The notes: a model not told the origin generated them from the letters alone. A stretch of DNA of 64,000 nt from Nocardia vulneris (GCF_001613425.1 NZ_BDCI01000040.1:1-64000); one strand, 5' to 3'; shown: positions 1-8,943, counted from the first letter of the stretch. A program made the numbers and translations.

Positions 1-1368
1 GGTGTTGATGAACACCACACGTTCGGCGGCAGCCTGGATACAGGCCTTGAGGTTCACCGTGGTGCGGCGCTCCTCGTCCATGATGCCGACCTTGAGGGTG
101 TTGCGCGGCACGCCGAGCACGTCCTCGATCCGGCCGAACAGCTCGTTGGTGAACGCGACCTCGTCGGGGCCGTGCATCTTCGGCTTCACGATGTAGACCG
201 AGCCGGTGCGGCTGTTCTTCAGTTCGGTGTCGCCGCGCAGCGAATGCGTCGCGATGAGCGAGGTGATCAGGCCGTCGAGGATGCCCTCGGGCACCTCGTT
301 GCCCTCGGCGTCGAGGATGGCGTCGCTGGTCATCAGGTGACCGACGTTGCGCACGAACAGCAGCGAACGGCCGTGCAGCACCAGCTCACCGCCGTCGAGC
401 GCGGTGTAGACCCGGTCCGGGTTCATGGTGCGGGTGAAGGTCTGGTCGCCCTTGCTCACCTGCTCGCTGAGATCGCCCTTCATCAGGCCGAGCCAGTTGT
501 GGTAGCAGAGCACCTTGTCCTCGGCGTCGACCGCGGCGACCGAGTCCTCGAAGTCCATGATCGTGGTGACCGCGGACTCCAGCACCAGGTCCTTTACACC
601 CGCGGTATCGGTGCTGCCGATCGGCGAATCCGCATCGATCTGGATCTCGATGTGCAGACCGTTGTGCTTCAGCAGCACCGAGGTCGGCGCGTCCGGCTCG
701 CCGAGGTAACCGACCAGCTGCGACGGATCGGCGAGCCCGATCTCGGTGCCGTCCTCGAGGCCGACCTCGAGCTCACCGTCGACGATCTTGTACGAGGTGG
801 AGCCGATGTGCGAGCCGGTGATCAGGGTCGCGGCGTCGTCGAGGAAGTTGCGCGCCCACTCGATGACCTTGTCGCCGCGAACCTTGTTGTAGCTCTTGCC
901 CTTTTCCGCGCCGTTCGCCTCGGAGATGGCGTCGGTGCCGTAGAGCGCGTCGTAGAGCGAACCCCAGCGGGCGTTGGCGGCGTTGATCGCGAAGCGCGCG
1001 TTCATCACCGGCACCACGAGCTGCGGGCCCGCGGTGGTGGCGATCTCGTCGTCCACGTTCTGCGTGCTGATCTGGAAATCGGCGGGCTCGGGGCGCAGGT
1101 AGCCGATTTCGCTCAGGAAGTTCTTGTAGGCGGCCTTGTCGTAGTTCGCGCCGGGGTGCTCGGCGTGCCAGGCGTCGACCTTGCCCTGGATCTCGTCGCG
1201 TTCGGCGAGCAACGCGCGGTTGCGCGGCGCGAGGTCGTTGATGACCTGCTCGGCACCGGCCCAGAACGCGGCGGAATCTACGCCGGTTCCGGGCAGCGCC
1301 TCGTTCTCGATGAACTCGTGGAGAACGCTGGCCACCTGGAGCCCGCCGACCTGAATCCGCTCTGTCAT
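1..1368 (-). CDS. glcB: malate synthase G, 5' part only (gene runs off the window start)
   Basis: Condenses glyoxylate with acetyl-CoA to malate in the glyoxylate shunt, in the cytosol. The 456 residues present are the N-terminal part of a family usually about 720-730 aa long. The translation begins MTERIQVGGLQ and carries the typical block MDFEDSVAAVDAEDK near residue 270. The catalytic-arginine segment HGRSLLFVRNVGH lies near 330 and MDEERRTT, with the Mg-ligand glutamate, near 430. The remaining Mg aspartate and the catalytic base would lie outside the window. The start is the ATG at 1368. The gene reads away from the SDR operon. In M. tuberculosis glcB also lies near gcvB and a VWA gene, so its presence here fits that neighbourhood, loosened by inserted genes. 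Confidence 0.95.
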   Translation of the reverse strand, partial: MTERIQVGGLQVASVLHEFIENEALPGTGVDSAAFWAGAEQVINDLAPRNRALLAERDEIQGKVDAWHAEHPGANYDKAAYKNFLSEIGYLRPEPADFQISTQNVDDEIATTAGPQLVVPVMNARFAINAANARWGSLYDALYGTDAISEANGAEKGKSYNKVRGDKVIEWARNFLDDAATLITGSHIGSTSYKIVDGELEVGLEDGTEIGLADPSQLVGYLGEPDAPTSVLLKHNGLHIEIQIDADSPIGSTDTAGVKDLVLESAVTTIMDFEDSVAAVDAEDKVLCYHNWLGLMKGDLSEQVSKGDQTFTRTMNPDRVYTALDGGELVLHGRSLLFVRNVGHLMTSDAILDAEGNEVPEGILDGLITSLIATHSLRGDTELKNSRTGSVYIVKPKMHGPDEVAFTNELFGRIEDVLGVPRNTLKVGIMDEERRTTVNLKACIQAAAERVVFINT

Positions 1369-1571
1369 CTACTGCCTCACTTCTGAGAAAGCCGGGTGGG
1401 AAAGACGCATCGATGTTACCCGTGGGTAGTGATACCACCCTGTTCCGGGTCGAACGTGGCGTCTCGCCGATATGTTCCGGCGCGCCGATGAAGCGGGGTA
1501 AATCACTCGGCGCGGCACAGCGTGTCGGCGGTCGGCCGAACATGCCCTTGATTGTATCGGCCGCGCGATTT

Positions 1572-1591
1572 AATGTACTGATCGGAACATT
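1572..1591. promoter_or_regulatory. possible operator (AATGT-N10-ACATT) ahead of the SDR operon
   Basis: An inverted repeat, AATGT (1572-1576) and ACATT (1587-1591), lies in an AT-rich patch 22 bases before the GTG start of the SDR gene. The operon's own TetR regulator could bind here. The arms are short, so this is only suggestive. Confidence 0.3.
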
Positions 1592-1612
1592 TTCTGATCG
1601 ACGGGAGAGCGT

Positions 1613-2353
1613 GTGTCGCTCGAGGACAAGGTCGTCGTGGTCACCGGGGGCAGCCGGGGACTCGGCCGGGAGATGGTGCTCGCGTTCGCGGCGGCGGGCG
1701 CCGACGTGGTGATCGCCAGCCGCAAACTCGACGGATGCGTCGCGCTGGCCGACGAGGTGCGCGCCACCCACGGCAGGCGCGCGCTGCCGGTGGCGTGCAA
1801 CGTCAGCGACTGGTCGCAGTGCGACGCACTGGTCGAGACGGTCTACGAGGCGTTCGGCCGGGTCGACGTGCTGGTCAACAACGCCGGGCTCTCGCCGCTC
1901 TACCCGAGCCTCGATCAGGTGTCGGAGGCGCTGTTCGACAAGGTCATCGGCGTGAATCTCAAAGGGCCGTTTCGTCTTTCGGCCCTGATCGGCACCCGGA
2001 TGGCGGCCGACGGCGGCGGCTCGATCATCAATATCTCCTCGATCGAGGCGGCCCGGCCCGCCCCGCACGCGCTCCCCTACGCGGCGGCCAAGGCCGGATT
2101 GAACACGCTCACGGTCGGTCTCGCGCAGACCTTCGGACCGACCGTGCGGGTCAACACGATTCAGCCCGGCGCGTTCGCGACCGATATCTCGAAGGCCTGG
2201 ACGCCCGAGGTCCGCGCGGCGATCGGCACCGTCAACGCGCAGCGCCGCGTCGGCGAGCCCAGCGAAATCGTCGGCGCCGCACTGTTCTTCGCGGGCGCGG
2301 AGTCCGGATTCTGCACCGGGGCGACGCTCGCCGTGGACGGCGGCTGGCGATGA
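1613..2353 (+). CDS. SDR family NAD(P)-dependent oxidoreductase
   Basis: A classical short-chain dehydrogenase/reductase of 246 aa, the usual family length. It shows the nucleotide motif TGGSRGLG at 10-17, VNNAG near 85, catalytic Ser in NISSIEAA near 140 and the Tyr/Lys motif YAAAK near 158. It would oxidise or reduce a hydroxyl/keto group on an unknown substrate. The start is GTG with GGGAGAG just upstream. Its stop overlaps the ATG of the alcohol dehydrogenase by four bases, so it is the first gene of a coupled four-gene operon ending in an acyl-CoA dehydrogenase. That context suggests breakdown of a lipid-like or alicyclic compound. Substrate not inferable. Confidence 0.9.
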   Translation: MSLEDKVVVVTGGSRGLGREMVLAFAAAGADVVIASRKLDGCVALADEVRATHGRRALPVACNVSDWSQCDALVETVYEAFGRVDVLVNNAGLSPLYPSLDQVSEALFDKVIGVNLKGPFRLSALIGTRMAADGGGSIINISSIEAARPAPHALPYAAAKAGLNTLTVGLAQTFGPTVRVNTIQPGAFATDISKAWTPEVRAAIGTVNAQRRVGEPSEIVGAALFFAGAESGFCTGATLAVDGGWR

Positions 2354-3399
2354 AGGCACTGACCTATCAAGGCCCGCGGGAGATCTCGTACGCCGATGTG
2401 CCCGATCCGGTGCTCACCGGACCGGACGGCGTGATCATCCGGGTCACCGCCGCCGGCATCTGTGGCAGCGACCTGCACATCTACGCCGGGCACGGGTTCA
2501 CCGACGGGACCGGTTACAGCGTCGGGCACGAAGCGGTCGGCGAGATCGTCGAAATCGGCTCGGACGTGCGCGGGTTCGCGGTCGGTGACCGCGTGCTGGT
2601 CCCCGCCTCCGCGGGGTGTGACCGGTGCGCGAACTGCCGGATCGGCATCGTCGCCGCCTGCTCGCGCACGCCCGCGGCGATCGACGCCTGTTACGGGCTC
2701 GGCGGCGCGCTGCCCGGCGGCCAGGCCGAATATCTGGCCGTCGCGCATGCCGAAGGCAATGTGGTGCGCCTGCCCGCGGGGGTCAGCGACGACGCCGCCG
2801 TGGTCCTCACCGACAACGCGCCGACCGCCTGGTACGGCGCGCGGCGCGCCCGGATCGCACCCGGGGAGACCATGGTGGTGATCGGGCTGGGCCCGGTCGG
2901 ACTGATGGCGGTGCAGTCCGCGTTCGCGATGGGCGCGTCCCGCGTGCTCGGCGTCGATCTCATTGCCGAACGCCGCAAACAAGCCGCCGAACTCGGCGCC
3001 GAACCGGTCGACGCCGACGATCCGAAGCTGGCGATCCGCGAACTGCTCGGCGGCGGCGCGGATGTCGCGATCGAGGCGGTCGGCGCCGATGCCACCATCA
3101 AACTCGCGATCAGCGCGGTCGGGCACCGCGGGCGGGTCAGCGTGATCGGCGTCAGCCAGAACCGGGCTTACCCTTTCCATATGCCGCTGGCACAGATCAA
3201 GGAGCTGGAGTTCCATATCGGCCTGTGCTCGATCCAATACGAGCTGCCCACCCTGCTGCGGCTCACCGCAGCGGGCCGGCTGCGCCCCGAAGCGGTCATC
3301 ACCCATCGGCTCCCGATGTCCGACGGCGCGAACGCCTACCGGCTGTTCGCCGAACGCGCGGACGGCGTGAGCAAGGTCGTGCTGGACCCCGCGCGATGA
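2350..3399 (+). CDS. zinc-dependent alcohol dehydrogenase (MDR family)
   Basis: A medium-chain dehydrogenase of 349 aa. The catalytic zinc region is CGSDLH near residue 37 followed by GHE near 60. The structural zinc loop CDRCANC near 92, with a further Cys about seven residues on, is complete. The NAD(P)-binding glycine motif GLGPVG lies near 180. It probably oxidises an alcohol made or used by the adjacent SDR. The start ATG overlaps the SDR stop (ATGA) and its own stop overlaps the TetR start in the same way, so the genes are translationally coupled. Substrate unknown. Confidence 0.9.
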   Translation: MKALTYQGPREISYADVPDPVLTGPDGVIIRVTAAGICGSDLHIYAGHGFTDGTGYSVGHEAVGEIVEIGSDVRGFAVGDRVLVPASAGCDRCANCRIGIVAACSRTPAAIDACYGLGGALPGGQAEYLAVAHAEGNVVRLPAGVSDDAAVVLTDNAPTAWYGARRARIAPGETMVVIGLGPVGLMAVQSAFAMGASRVLGVDLIAERRKQAAELGAEPVDADDPKLAIRELLGGGADVAIEAVGADATIKLAISAVGHRGRVSVIGVSQNRAYPFHMPLAQIKELEFHIGLCSIQYELPTLLRLTAAGRLRPEAVITHRLPMSDGANAYRLFAERADGVSKVVLDPAR

Positions 3400-4076
3400 G
3401 TACCGCGTCGCGCAGCAGGGCGAGGTCGGGTGACGCCGACGTCGCCCCGGCGCGGCGCCGCGGCCGCCCGCCCGCCTCCGCGGCCAACGCCGGCGACACC
3501 CGCGAACGCATTCTGCGGGCAGCACGGGAGTTGTTCGCGGAGAAGGGCTTTCATGGAACCGGCGTCGCGGAGATCGGCGACCGCGCCGATGTCCAGCGCG
3601 GCGCGCTGTACTACCACATCGGCTCCAAGGAAGAACTGCTCTGGCAGATCCTGCACGACTACATCCAGCTGATGCTGGTCGACGCGGAACAGATCGTCGC
3701 GGGCGACGACGATCCGATCAGCCAGTTGCGCCGGCTGATCCACAGCCACGTCCGGCTGATCATCGAGCACCGTAGCGAGGTCGCGATCCAGCTGCGCGAC
3801 GTCACCGCCCTCACCGGCGAGCGCGGCGCTCAACTGCAAGAGCTGCGCGATCGGGTCCAGCAGTGCTGGCAGCGGGTGATCGACACCGGGCACGCCGCGG
3901 GTCTGCTGCGCACCGACGACCACGTGGTCACCAACAGCGTGCTGGGCATGCTCAACATGGTGACCTTCTGGTATCGCCCACACGGCGAACACTCCCCCGC
4001 CGAGATCGCCGAGATTCTCGCCACCACGTTCCTCGACGGCGTGGTGACCACCACCGAACCACACACGAAAGGCTGA
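3396..4076 (+). CDS. TetR family transcriptional regulator inside the operon
   Basis: 226 aa. An Arg/Pro-rich N-terminal tail leads to a TetR helix-turn-helix at about 36-80, with RILRAARELFAEKGFHGTGV and LYYHIGSKEELL. The C-terminal half is a ligand-binding TetR domain. The start ATG overlaps the dehydrogenase stop and the stop lies two bases before the acyl-CoA dehydrogenase start. It is therefore the third gene of a four-gene operon and probably its ligand-responsive repressor, perhaps sensing an acyl-CoA intermediate. That role is inferred from context. Confidence 0.9.
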   Translation: MSTASRSRARSGDADVAPARRRGRPPASAANAGDTRERILRAARELFAEKGFHGTGVAEIGDRADVQRGALYYHIGSKEELLWQILHDYIQLMLVDAEQIVAGDDDPISQLRRLIHSHVRLIIEHRSEVAIQLRDVTALTGERGAQLQELRDRVQQCWQRVIDTGHAAGLLRTDDHVVTNSVLGMLNMVTFWYRPHGEHSPAEIAEILATTFLDGVVTTTEPHTKG

Positions 4077-4078
4077 CC

Positions 4079-5368
4079 ATGGCTTGGGATTTCGAGACCG
4101 ACCCGGACTTCCAGAAGAAACTGGACTGGGCGGCGGAATTCGTCCGCACCGAGGTCGAGCCGCTCGACTCGCTGTACCCGAATCCGTACGACCGCGGCAA
4201 CACAGAAGCCATGGCGCTGATGCGGCCGTTGAAGGAGCAGGTCAAGGAACAGGGGCTGTGGGCCTGCCACCTGGGCCCCGAGCTCGGCGGCCAGGGCTAC
4301 GGGCAGATGAAGCTCGCGCTGCTCAACGAGGTGCTCGGCACGTCGTTCTGGGCGCCCTCGGTATTCGGTTGCCAGGCACCGGATTCCGGCAATGCCGAAA
4401 TCCTCGCGCACTACGGCACCGAGGAGCAGAAGGCGAAGTATCTGGCGCCCTTGCTCGCCGGTGACATCGGCTCCTGTTACGTGATGACCGAGCCGACCGG
4501 CGGCTCGGACCCCACCACGTTCAAGACTCGGGCGGTACGCGACGGCGACCACTGGGTGATCAACGGCGAGAAGTGGTTCAACTCGAACGCGCAGTTCGCC
4601 AGCTTCCACATCGTCATGGTGGTCACCAATCCGGATGTCAGCCCGTACCAGGGCATGTCGATGTTCATCGTGCCCGCCGACACTCCCGGCCTCGAGATCG
4701 TCAAGAACTTCCACGTGCACGGGTTCAGCGAGCACGAGGGCCATCTGCGGTTCACCGACGTCCGGGTGCCTGCCGACCATCTGCTGGGCGCGGAGGGCCA
4801 GGGCTTCATCGTCGCGCAGACCCGGCTCGGCGGTGGGCGCGTGCATCACGCGATGCGCACGGTCGCGTTGGTGCGCAAGGCATTCGACATGATGGCAGAG
4901 CGCGCCGTGTCCCGGCCGATGCGCAAGGGCCCGCTGGCCGGCCTGCAGATGACCCAGGAGCGCATCGCGGACAGCTGGATCGAGATGGAGCAGTTCCGGC
5001 TGCTCGTGCTGCGCACCGCGTGGCGCATCGACAAGGAACAGGATTACCTGAAGGTGCGCAAGGACATCGCCGCCATCAAGGTCGCCATGCCCAAGGTCAT
5101 GCACGACATCGCCCAGCGCGCACTGCATCTGCACGGCGCCATCGGCGTCAGCACCGACCTCCCCTTCGTCGACATGATGAATTACGCCGAGGTGATGGCG
5201 ATCGCGGACGGGCCCACCGAGGTGCACAAGATCACCCTCGCCAAGGAGGTCCTCAAGACCTACGAACCCGCAGATCCCGTCTACCCCAGCGGTTACCGCC
5301 CCACGCTCCGCGAAAAGGCCCGCGAGCACGTCGCCGAACGCCTCGAACACATCGTCGGCAACCTCTGA
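4079..5368 (+). CDS. acyl-CoA dehydrogenase family protein
   Basis: 429 aa, close to the ACAD10/11-like size. It shows the flavin/substrate motif YVMTEPTGGSDPT near residue 138, GEKWFNSNA near 162, and the C-terminal HLHGAIGVSTDLPF and ADGPTEVHK segments of the flavin-binding dimer interface. It should introduce a trans-2 double bond into an acyl-CoA, using FAD. Last gene of the SDR-ADH-TetR-ACAD operon, followed by a hairpin. The chain-length preference cannot be read from the sequence. Confidence 0.93.
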   Translation: MAWDFETDPDFQKKLDWAAEFVRTEVEPLDSLYPNPYDRGNTEAMALMRPLKEQVKEQGLWACHLGPELGGQGYGQMKLALLNEVLGTSFWAPSVFGCQAPDSGNAEILAHYGTEEQKAKYLAPLLAGDIGSCYVMTEPTGGSDPTTFKTRAVRDGDHWVINGEKWFNSNAQFASFHIVMVVTNPDVSPYQGMSMFIVPADTPGLEIVKNFHVHGFSEHEGHLRFTDVRVPADHLLGAEGQGFIVAQTRLGGGRVHHAMRTVALVRKAFDMMAERAVSRPMRKGPLAGLQMTQERIADSWIEMEQFRLLVLRTAWRIDKEQDYLKVRKDIAAIKVAMPKVMHDIAQRALHLHGAIGVSTDLPFVDMMNYAEVMAIADGPTEVHKITLAKEVLKTYEPADPVYPSGYRPTLREKAREHVAERLEHIVGNL

Positions 5369-5400
5369 CCCGCGCGGGGCGGTAGCGCGTCCGGAGCCTA

Positions 5401-5433
5401 CGCACCTACCTGCCGAATTCGCGGGTAGGTGCG
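5401..5433. terminator. bidirectional hairpin terminator between convergent genes
   Basis: CGCACCTACC (5401-5410) pairs perfectly with GGTAGGTGCG (5424-5433) around a 13-base loop. It sits between the convergent acyl-CoA dehydrogenase and HxlR genes. No T-run follows, which is common in high-GC actinobacteria. Confidence 0.7.
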
Positions 5434-5446
5434 CTGTCCGGACCGA

Positions 5447-6136
5447 TCACGAAGCGCGCGTGGTGAAGTCGACCGGTGCCGGAGTGACGTACGGGGCCAT
5501 CGGGCTCAGCAGCAGTACCGAGGACATGCGGCGGGTCAGCGCGGTCGGGCCGAGGAACGTCAGCCGGCCGGTCCGGATCGCCTGCGCCAGTGAGAGTTTG
5601 CCGAGCCACACCTGATACAGCGAACCGATGTCGGAGCTGATCACCACGTCGACCGGATAGCCCGGGTCGGCGTCGCAGACCGACGGGACACCCGATTCGA
5701 CGACGATCCAGAAACGGTGCGGACGATCGGTGAACCGGACGGCGAAAACCTGGCGTTTGCCGGGCAGCGCGGAGGTGTCCAGGCGGGTATGCATCCACCA
5801 CACCAGCACCGCGGGATCGAGTTCCGCCGGACGCGGGTCGCCGAAACTCCAGCGCGCACCCCACGCGCCGAGGCCGAACAGGATCCGCTCCAGATCCCGG
5901 CCCGCGGCGGTCATCAGGTACTCCGAGCCCACCTTGTCGAGCAGTCCGGCGCGCTCGAACTGGCGCAACCGCTTGGCCAGCAGGCTGCGCGAGAGGCCGG
6001 GCAGGCCGCGCGCCAGATCGTTGAACCGGGTCGTGCCCAGCAGCAGGTCGCGCACGATCAGCAGCGACCAGCGCTCGCCGAGCACGTCGAGCGCGCGAGA
6101 GATCGGACAGTACTGGCCGTAGCCCGGTGTCGTCAT
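5447..6136 (-). CDS. HxlR-type winged-helix regulator with C-terminal sensor domain
   Basis: 229 aa from the ATG at 6136; a GTG at 6142 would add two residues. The N-terminal part is HxlR-like: YGQYCPISRALDVLGERWSL, then FNDLARGLPGLSRSLLAKRL for the recognition helix. The extra ~110 C-terminal residues resemble an SCP2-like ligand pocket found in longer HxlR proteins. It is divergent from an acyl-CoA dehydrogenase-like gene across an 88-base gap with two identical-type palindromes, so it probably controls that gene and itself. Confidence 0.88.
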   Translation of the reverse strand: MTTPGYGQYCPISRALDVLGERWSLLIVRDLLLGTTRFNDLARGLPGLSRSLLAKRLRQFERAGLLDKVGSEYLMTAAGRDLERILFGLGAWGARWSFGDPRPAELDPAVLVWWMHTRLDTSALPGKRQVFAVRFTDRPHRFWIVVESGVPSVCDADPGYPVDVVISSDIGSLYQVWLGKLSLAQAIRTGRLTFLGPTALTRRMSSVLLLSPMAPYVTPAPVDFTTRAS

Positions 6137-6154
6137 GGTCACCTCGTGTTCGGG

Positions 6155-6191
6155 GTCCAGATACTGGACCGGCAGGGTCCACTTTCTGGAC
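6155..6191. promoter_or_regulatory. two tandem palindromic operators, probably for the HxlR regulator
   Basis: GTCCAGATACTGGAC (6155-6169) is a perfect six-base-arm palindrome. GTCCACTTTCTGGAC (6177-6191) has the same outer bases. The centres are 22 bases apart, so both lie on the same face of the helix. Both sit between the divergent HxlR gene and the dehydrogenase gene, only 36-72 bases before the latter's ATG. Confidence 0.65.
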
Positions 6192-6226
6192 TATTCGGTT
6201 ATCGCGGCCGTTCCTACCTTCGAAAC

Positions 6227-7357
6227 ATGACGACAACCTCTTCCGACATCCGCACCGACTGGATCGCCCGCGCCCGCGAGGTCGGTGCCGCCCTACGCCC
6301 CGACGTGGCGGCCAACGACCGCGCGGGCGAACTGTCCACCACCGCCTTCGACCTGCTGCGCAGCACCGGGCTGTCCGCCGCGCTGGTCCCCGCCGAGTTC
6401 GGTGGCGGCGGTGCGACCCATCGCGAGATGGGCGACATCCTGCGCGAACTCGGCCGCCACGACCCGTCCACCGCGGTCGCGTTCGCCATGCACACCCACC
6501 TCGTCGCCGCCCAGGTGTGGCGCCATCACCACGGCATCGACGCGGCACCACTGTTCGGCAAGGTGGTCGACGGCGCGATCCTGATCAGCACCGGCGCCTC
6601 CGACTGGGTCGCCTCCAGCGGCCGGGCCGAGCGGGTGGAAGGCGGCTACCGGGTGCACGCGCGCAAATCACCGGCCAGCGGTGTCGAGGCGGGCACCGTG
6701 CTCGTCACCAGCATCCGGTGGGCCGACGCACCCGAGGGCCCGCACGTGCTGCACTGCGCCGTCCCGATCAACGCGCCCGGGGTGCGGATCGAAAAGACCT
6801 GGGACACACTCGGTCTGCGCGCGAGCGGCTCGCACACCGTGCTCCTCGACGATGTCTTCGTCCCCGACGCCGCGGTCTCCCTGGTGCGCCGCGCCGACGC
6901 CTGGCCGCCGCTGCTGAACGTGGTGATGGGCGCGGCGATGCCGCTGGTGATGGCCGCCTACCTCGGGATCGCCGACGGCGCAGTCGAACTCGCCGCCGCC
7001 CTGGTCGCCGAGCGGGACGACGCACCCACCTTCCAACTGGCCGGTGAGATGGTCAATGCGCACACCACCGCCGCCGACCTGATCGACGCCATGTTCGCCG
7101 GTTCCGACAATCTGCGGTTCGACAACTCCGACGCCTACGCCAGCCGCACCCTCAGCCGCAAGACCGCGGCCGCCGACGCACTCATCCACACCGTCCGACT
7201 CGCCATCGAAACCGTTGGCGGACTGGGCTATTCACGAACCTGCGAACTGGAGATGCGCTACCGCGACATCCACGGCTGCCTCTTCCATCCGCTGCCGCGA
7301 GCCAAACAGACCCGATTCACCGGCCGCGCCCTCCTCGGCCACTCGCCGATCGGCTGA
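6227..7357 (+). CDS. acyl-CoA dehydrogenase-like flavoprotein
   Basis: 376 aa, with the ACAD fold: N-terminal LVPAEFGGGGATHREMGDIL near residue 48, DTLGLRASGSHTVLLDDVFV near 190 and a C-terminal ETVGGLGYSR near 330. The HxlR-regulated context and the motif GCLFHPLPRAKQ at the C-terminus are more like flavin-dependent monooxygenase or desulfurisation-type relatives than beta-oxidation enzymes, so a hydroxylase role is possible. The ATG at 6227 follows the HxlR palindromes closely. Substrate unknown. Confidence 0.85.
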   Translation: MTTTSSDIRTDWIARAREVGAALRPDVAANDRAGELSTTAFDLLRSTGLSAALVPAEFGGGGATHREMGDILRELGRHDPSTAVAFAMHTHLVAAQVWRHHHGIDAAPLFGKVVDGAILISTGASDWVASSGRAERVEGGYRVHARKSPASGVEAGTVLVTSIRWADAPEGPHVLHCAVPINAPGVRIEKTWDTLGLRASGSHTVLLDDVFVPDAAVSLVRRADAWPPLLNVVMGAAMPLVMAAYLGIADGAVELAAALVAERDDAPTFQLAGEMVNAHTTAADLIDAMFAGSDNLRFDNSDAYASRTLSRKTAAADALIHTVRLAIETVGGLGYSRTCELEMRYRDIHGCLFHPLPRAKQTRFTGRALLGHSPIG

Positions 7358-7557
7358 CGGCGGACCCGGCAGTGCCCGGCGGCCCAGCAGTGGCCGAAAG
7401 CCCAGCCCGGCGGCACGGCTCGGGTGCCTCGGGACCAGCCGGTCGGGGCGGGAATCCGTCAGAGTTTGTTCACGTGTTTTCGGTCGTCGACGCGCCGGTC
7501 GGGGGTGGAATGCGGTGTTCAATGGTCGTATTGCTGGAACGGCTCGAGGGAGTATCC

Positions 7558-8100
7558 ATGGTGTCGGCTCGCAGGATTGCGCGCTCCCCCATCACGTGGG
7601 CGTTGACGGTGGTACTGGTCATCGGGCTCGGGGTGGGGTTGGCCCTGTTCCAACCGTGGCGGCTGTTCACGAACACCACCGTCGATGAGGCCGCACCGTC
7701 GATAGCGGTGCCCGCCGGGGCCGCGCCGCCGAGCGCCCCAGCCGAGCCGCGCACCCTCGCCCGCGGCACGTTCATCTCCCATGAGCACACCACTTCCGGC
7801 ACGGTCGCCGTGCTCCAACTCCCCGACGGCAGCCGGGTCCTGCGCCTGGCGGACCTCGACACCTCCAACGGCCCCGACCTGCACGTGTGGCTCACCGACG
7901 CGCCGGTCATCGAAGGCAGCTCCGGCTGGTTCGTCTTCGACGACGGCAAGCACCTCGACCTCGGCAGTCTGAAAGGCAACCGGGGCAGCCAGAACTACGC
8001 CATCCCCGCCGACACCGACCTGGCGGCCCTCACCAGCGTCACCATCTGGTGCGACCGCTTCAACGTCTCCTTCGGCGCCGCCGAACTGGGCACGGCCTGA
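7558..8100 (+). CDS. DM13 domain-containing membrane-anchored protein
   Basis: 180 aa. A short basic N-terminus is followed by one transmembrane segment (about 12-33, WALTVVLVIGLGVGLALF), a Pro/Ala linker, then a DM13 domain from about residue 68 to the end with GTFISHEHTTSG, LADLDTSNGPDLHVWL and VTIWCDRFNVSFG. DM13 domains are proposed to be extracytoplasmic electron-transfer or redox modules with a conserved Cys, here in IWCDRF. The start ATG at 7558 has GAGGGAG in front; longer in-frame starts lack this. It stands alone, convergent with the DeoR gene. Role unknown. Confidence 0.85.
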   Translation: MVSARRIARSPITWALTVVLVIGLGVGLALFQPWRLFTNTTVDEAAPSIAVPAGAAPPSAPAEPRTLARGTFISHEHTTSGTVAVLQLPDGSRVLRLADLDTSNGPDLHVWLTDAPVIEGSSGWFVFDDGKHLDLGSLKGNRGSQNYAIPADTDLAALTSVTIWCDRFNVSFGAAELGTA

Positions 8101-8102
8101 AA

Positions 8103-8176
8103 ATCCGCACCCGTTTTCGGGATCTGCCCACTGTGGGCGCACAGAGAGAGTGCGGATCCGGAGAAAGGGTGCGGAT
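8103..8176. terminator. inverted repeat between convergent genes (terminator-like)
   Basis: ATCCGCACCC (8103-8112) pairs with GGGTGCGGAT (8167-8176), with a second GTGCGGATCC at 8150-8159 inside. It lies in the gap after the DM13 gene; the convergent DeoR gene ends at 8188. It shares the CCGCACCC / GGGTGCGG element with the repeats at 13106-13179 and 30239-30297. Confidence 0.55.
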
Positions 8177-8187
8177 GTGATGACGGC

Positions 8188-8943
8188 TCAGACGGTGAGA
8201 ACCGTTGGGCCGGTGGCGCGTAGCGCGTCCACGGCGTCGGGGGTGGCGTCGTGGTCGGTCACGACGGCGTGCAGGGCGGCGGCGGGCGCGGCGACGGCCA
8301 GGGCCGTGCGGGAGAACTTGGCCGATTCCGTGACCGCGATGACCCGCCGGGCGGAGGCGATGGCGGCCTGTTTGACCGCGGCGTCGTCGAGGTCGTGGGC
8401 GGTGAGACCGTCGGCGGCGGTCAGCCCGCAGCAGCCGATGACGGCGGTGTCGAACCTGATCGCGGCCAACGACGCGAGGGTCAACGGACCGGTCAGCGCC
8501 AATTCCCCCGGGCGCGGCCTGCCGCCCGGCACCAACAGGGTCACCGCGGGTGCCGCCGACAGCGCGTTCACCGCGTGCAGCGACAGCGGCATCACCGTGA
8601 GCCGCCGTGCCGCCAGTAGGTGCGCGACCTCGACACAGGTGGTCCCACTGTCGAGGACCACGGACTCGCCGTCGGCGATCAAATCGGCCACGGCCGCGGC
8701 GAGCCGGCGTTTGGTCTCGAGTCCTTCCCGCACCCGTAACGCGTACGGCGGTTCCTCACCGCGCAGCAGCAAGGTCCTGGCACCGCCGCGGTAGCGCTCG
8801 AGCACGCCCTGGCCGGCGAGGGTCTCCAGGTCCCGGCGAATGGTCATCTCCGAGGCGCCCGTGAGTTCGGCCAGCTCGGCGACGCCGAGACTGCCCGCCG
8901 CACGCACGGCATCGGCGATCTGCGTAAGACGATCTGTGCTCAC
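8188..8943 (-). CDS. DeoR/GlpR family transcriptional regulator
   Basis: 251 aa from the GTG at 8943. The DeoR helix-turn-helix covers about residues 5-55 (LGVAELAELTGASEMTIRRD), and the sugar-isomerase-like effector domain follows with VVLDSGTTCVEVAHLL near 95 and a GCCGLTAADGL segment near 165. Family members sense phosphorylated sugars. It is divergent from an MFS gene across 56 bases, so it probably represses that transporter and itself. The effector is not predictable. Confidence 0.9.
   Translation of the reverse strand: MSTDRLTQIADAVRAAGSLGVAELAELTGASEMTIRRDLETLAGQGVLERYRGGARTLLLRGEEPPYALRVREGLETKRRLAAAVADLIADGESVVLDSGTTCVEVAHLLAARRLTVMPLSLHAVNALSAAPAVTLLVPGGRPRPGELALTGPLTLASLAAIRFDTAVIGCCGLTAADGLTAHDLDDAAVKQAAIASARRVIAVTESAKFSRTALAVAAPAAALHAVVTDHDATPDAVDALRATGPTVLTV

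Noticed and set aside
172..1386. 404-codon plus-strand frame opposite malate synthase
   Set aside because: Antisense shadow; the malate synthase reading on the minus strand has clear family motifs.
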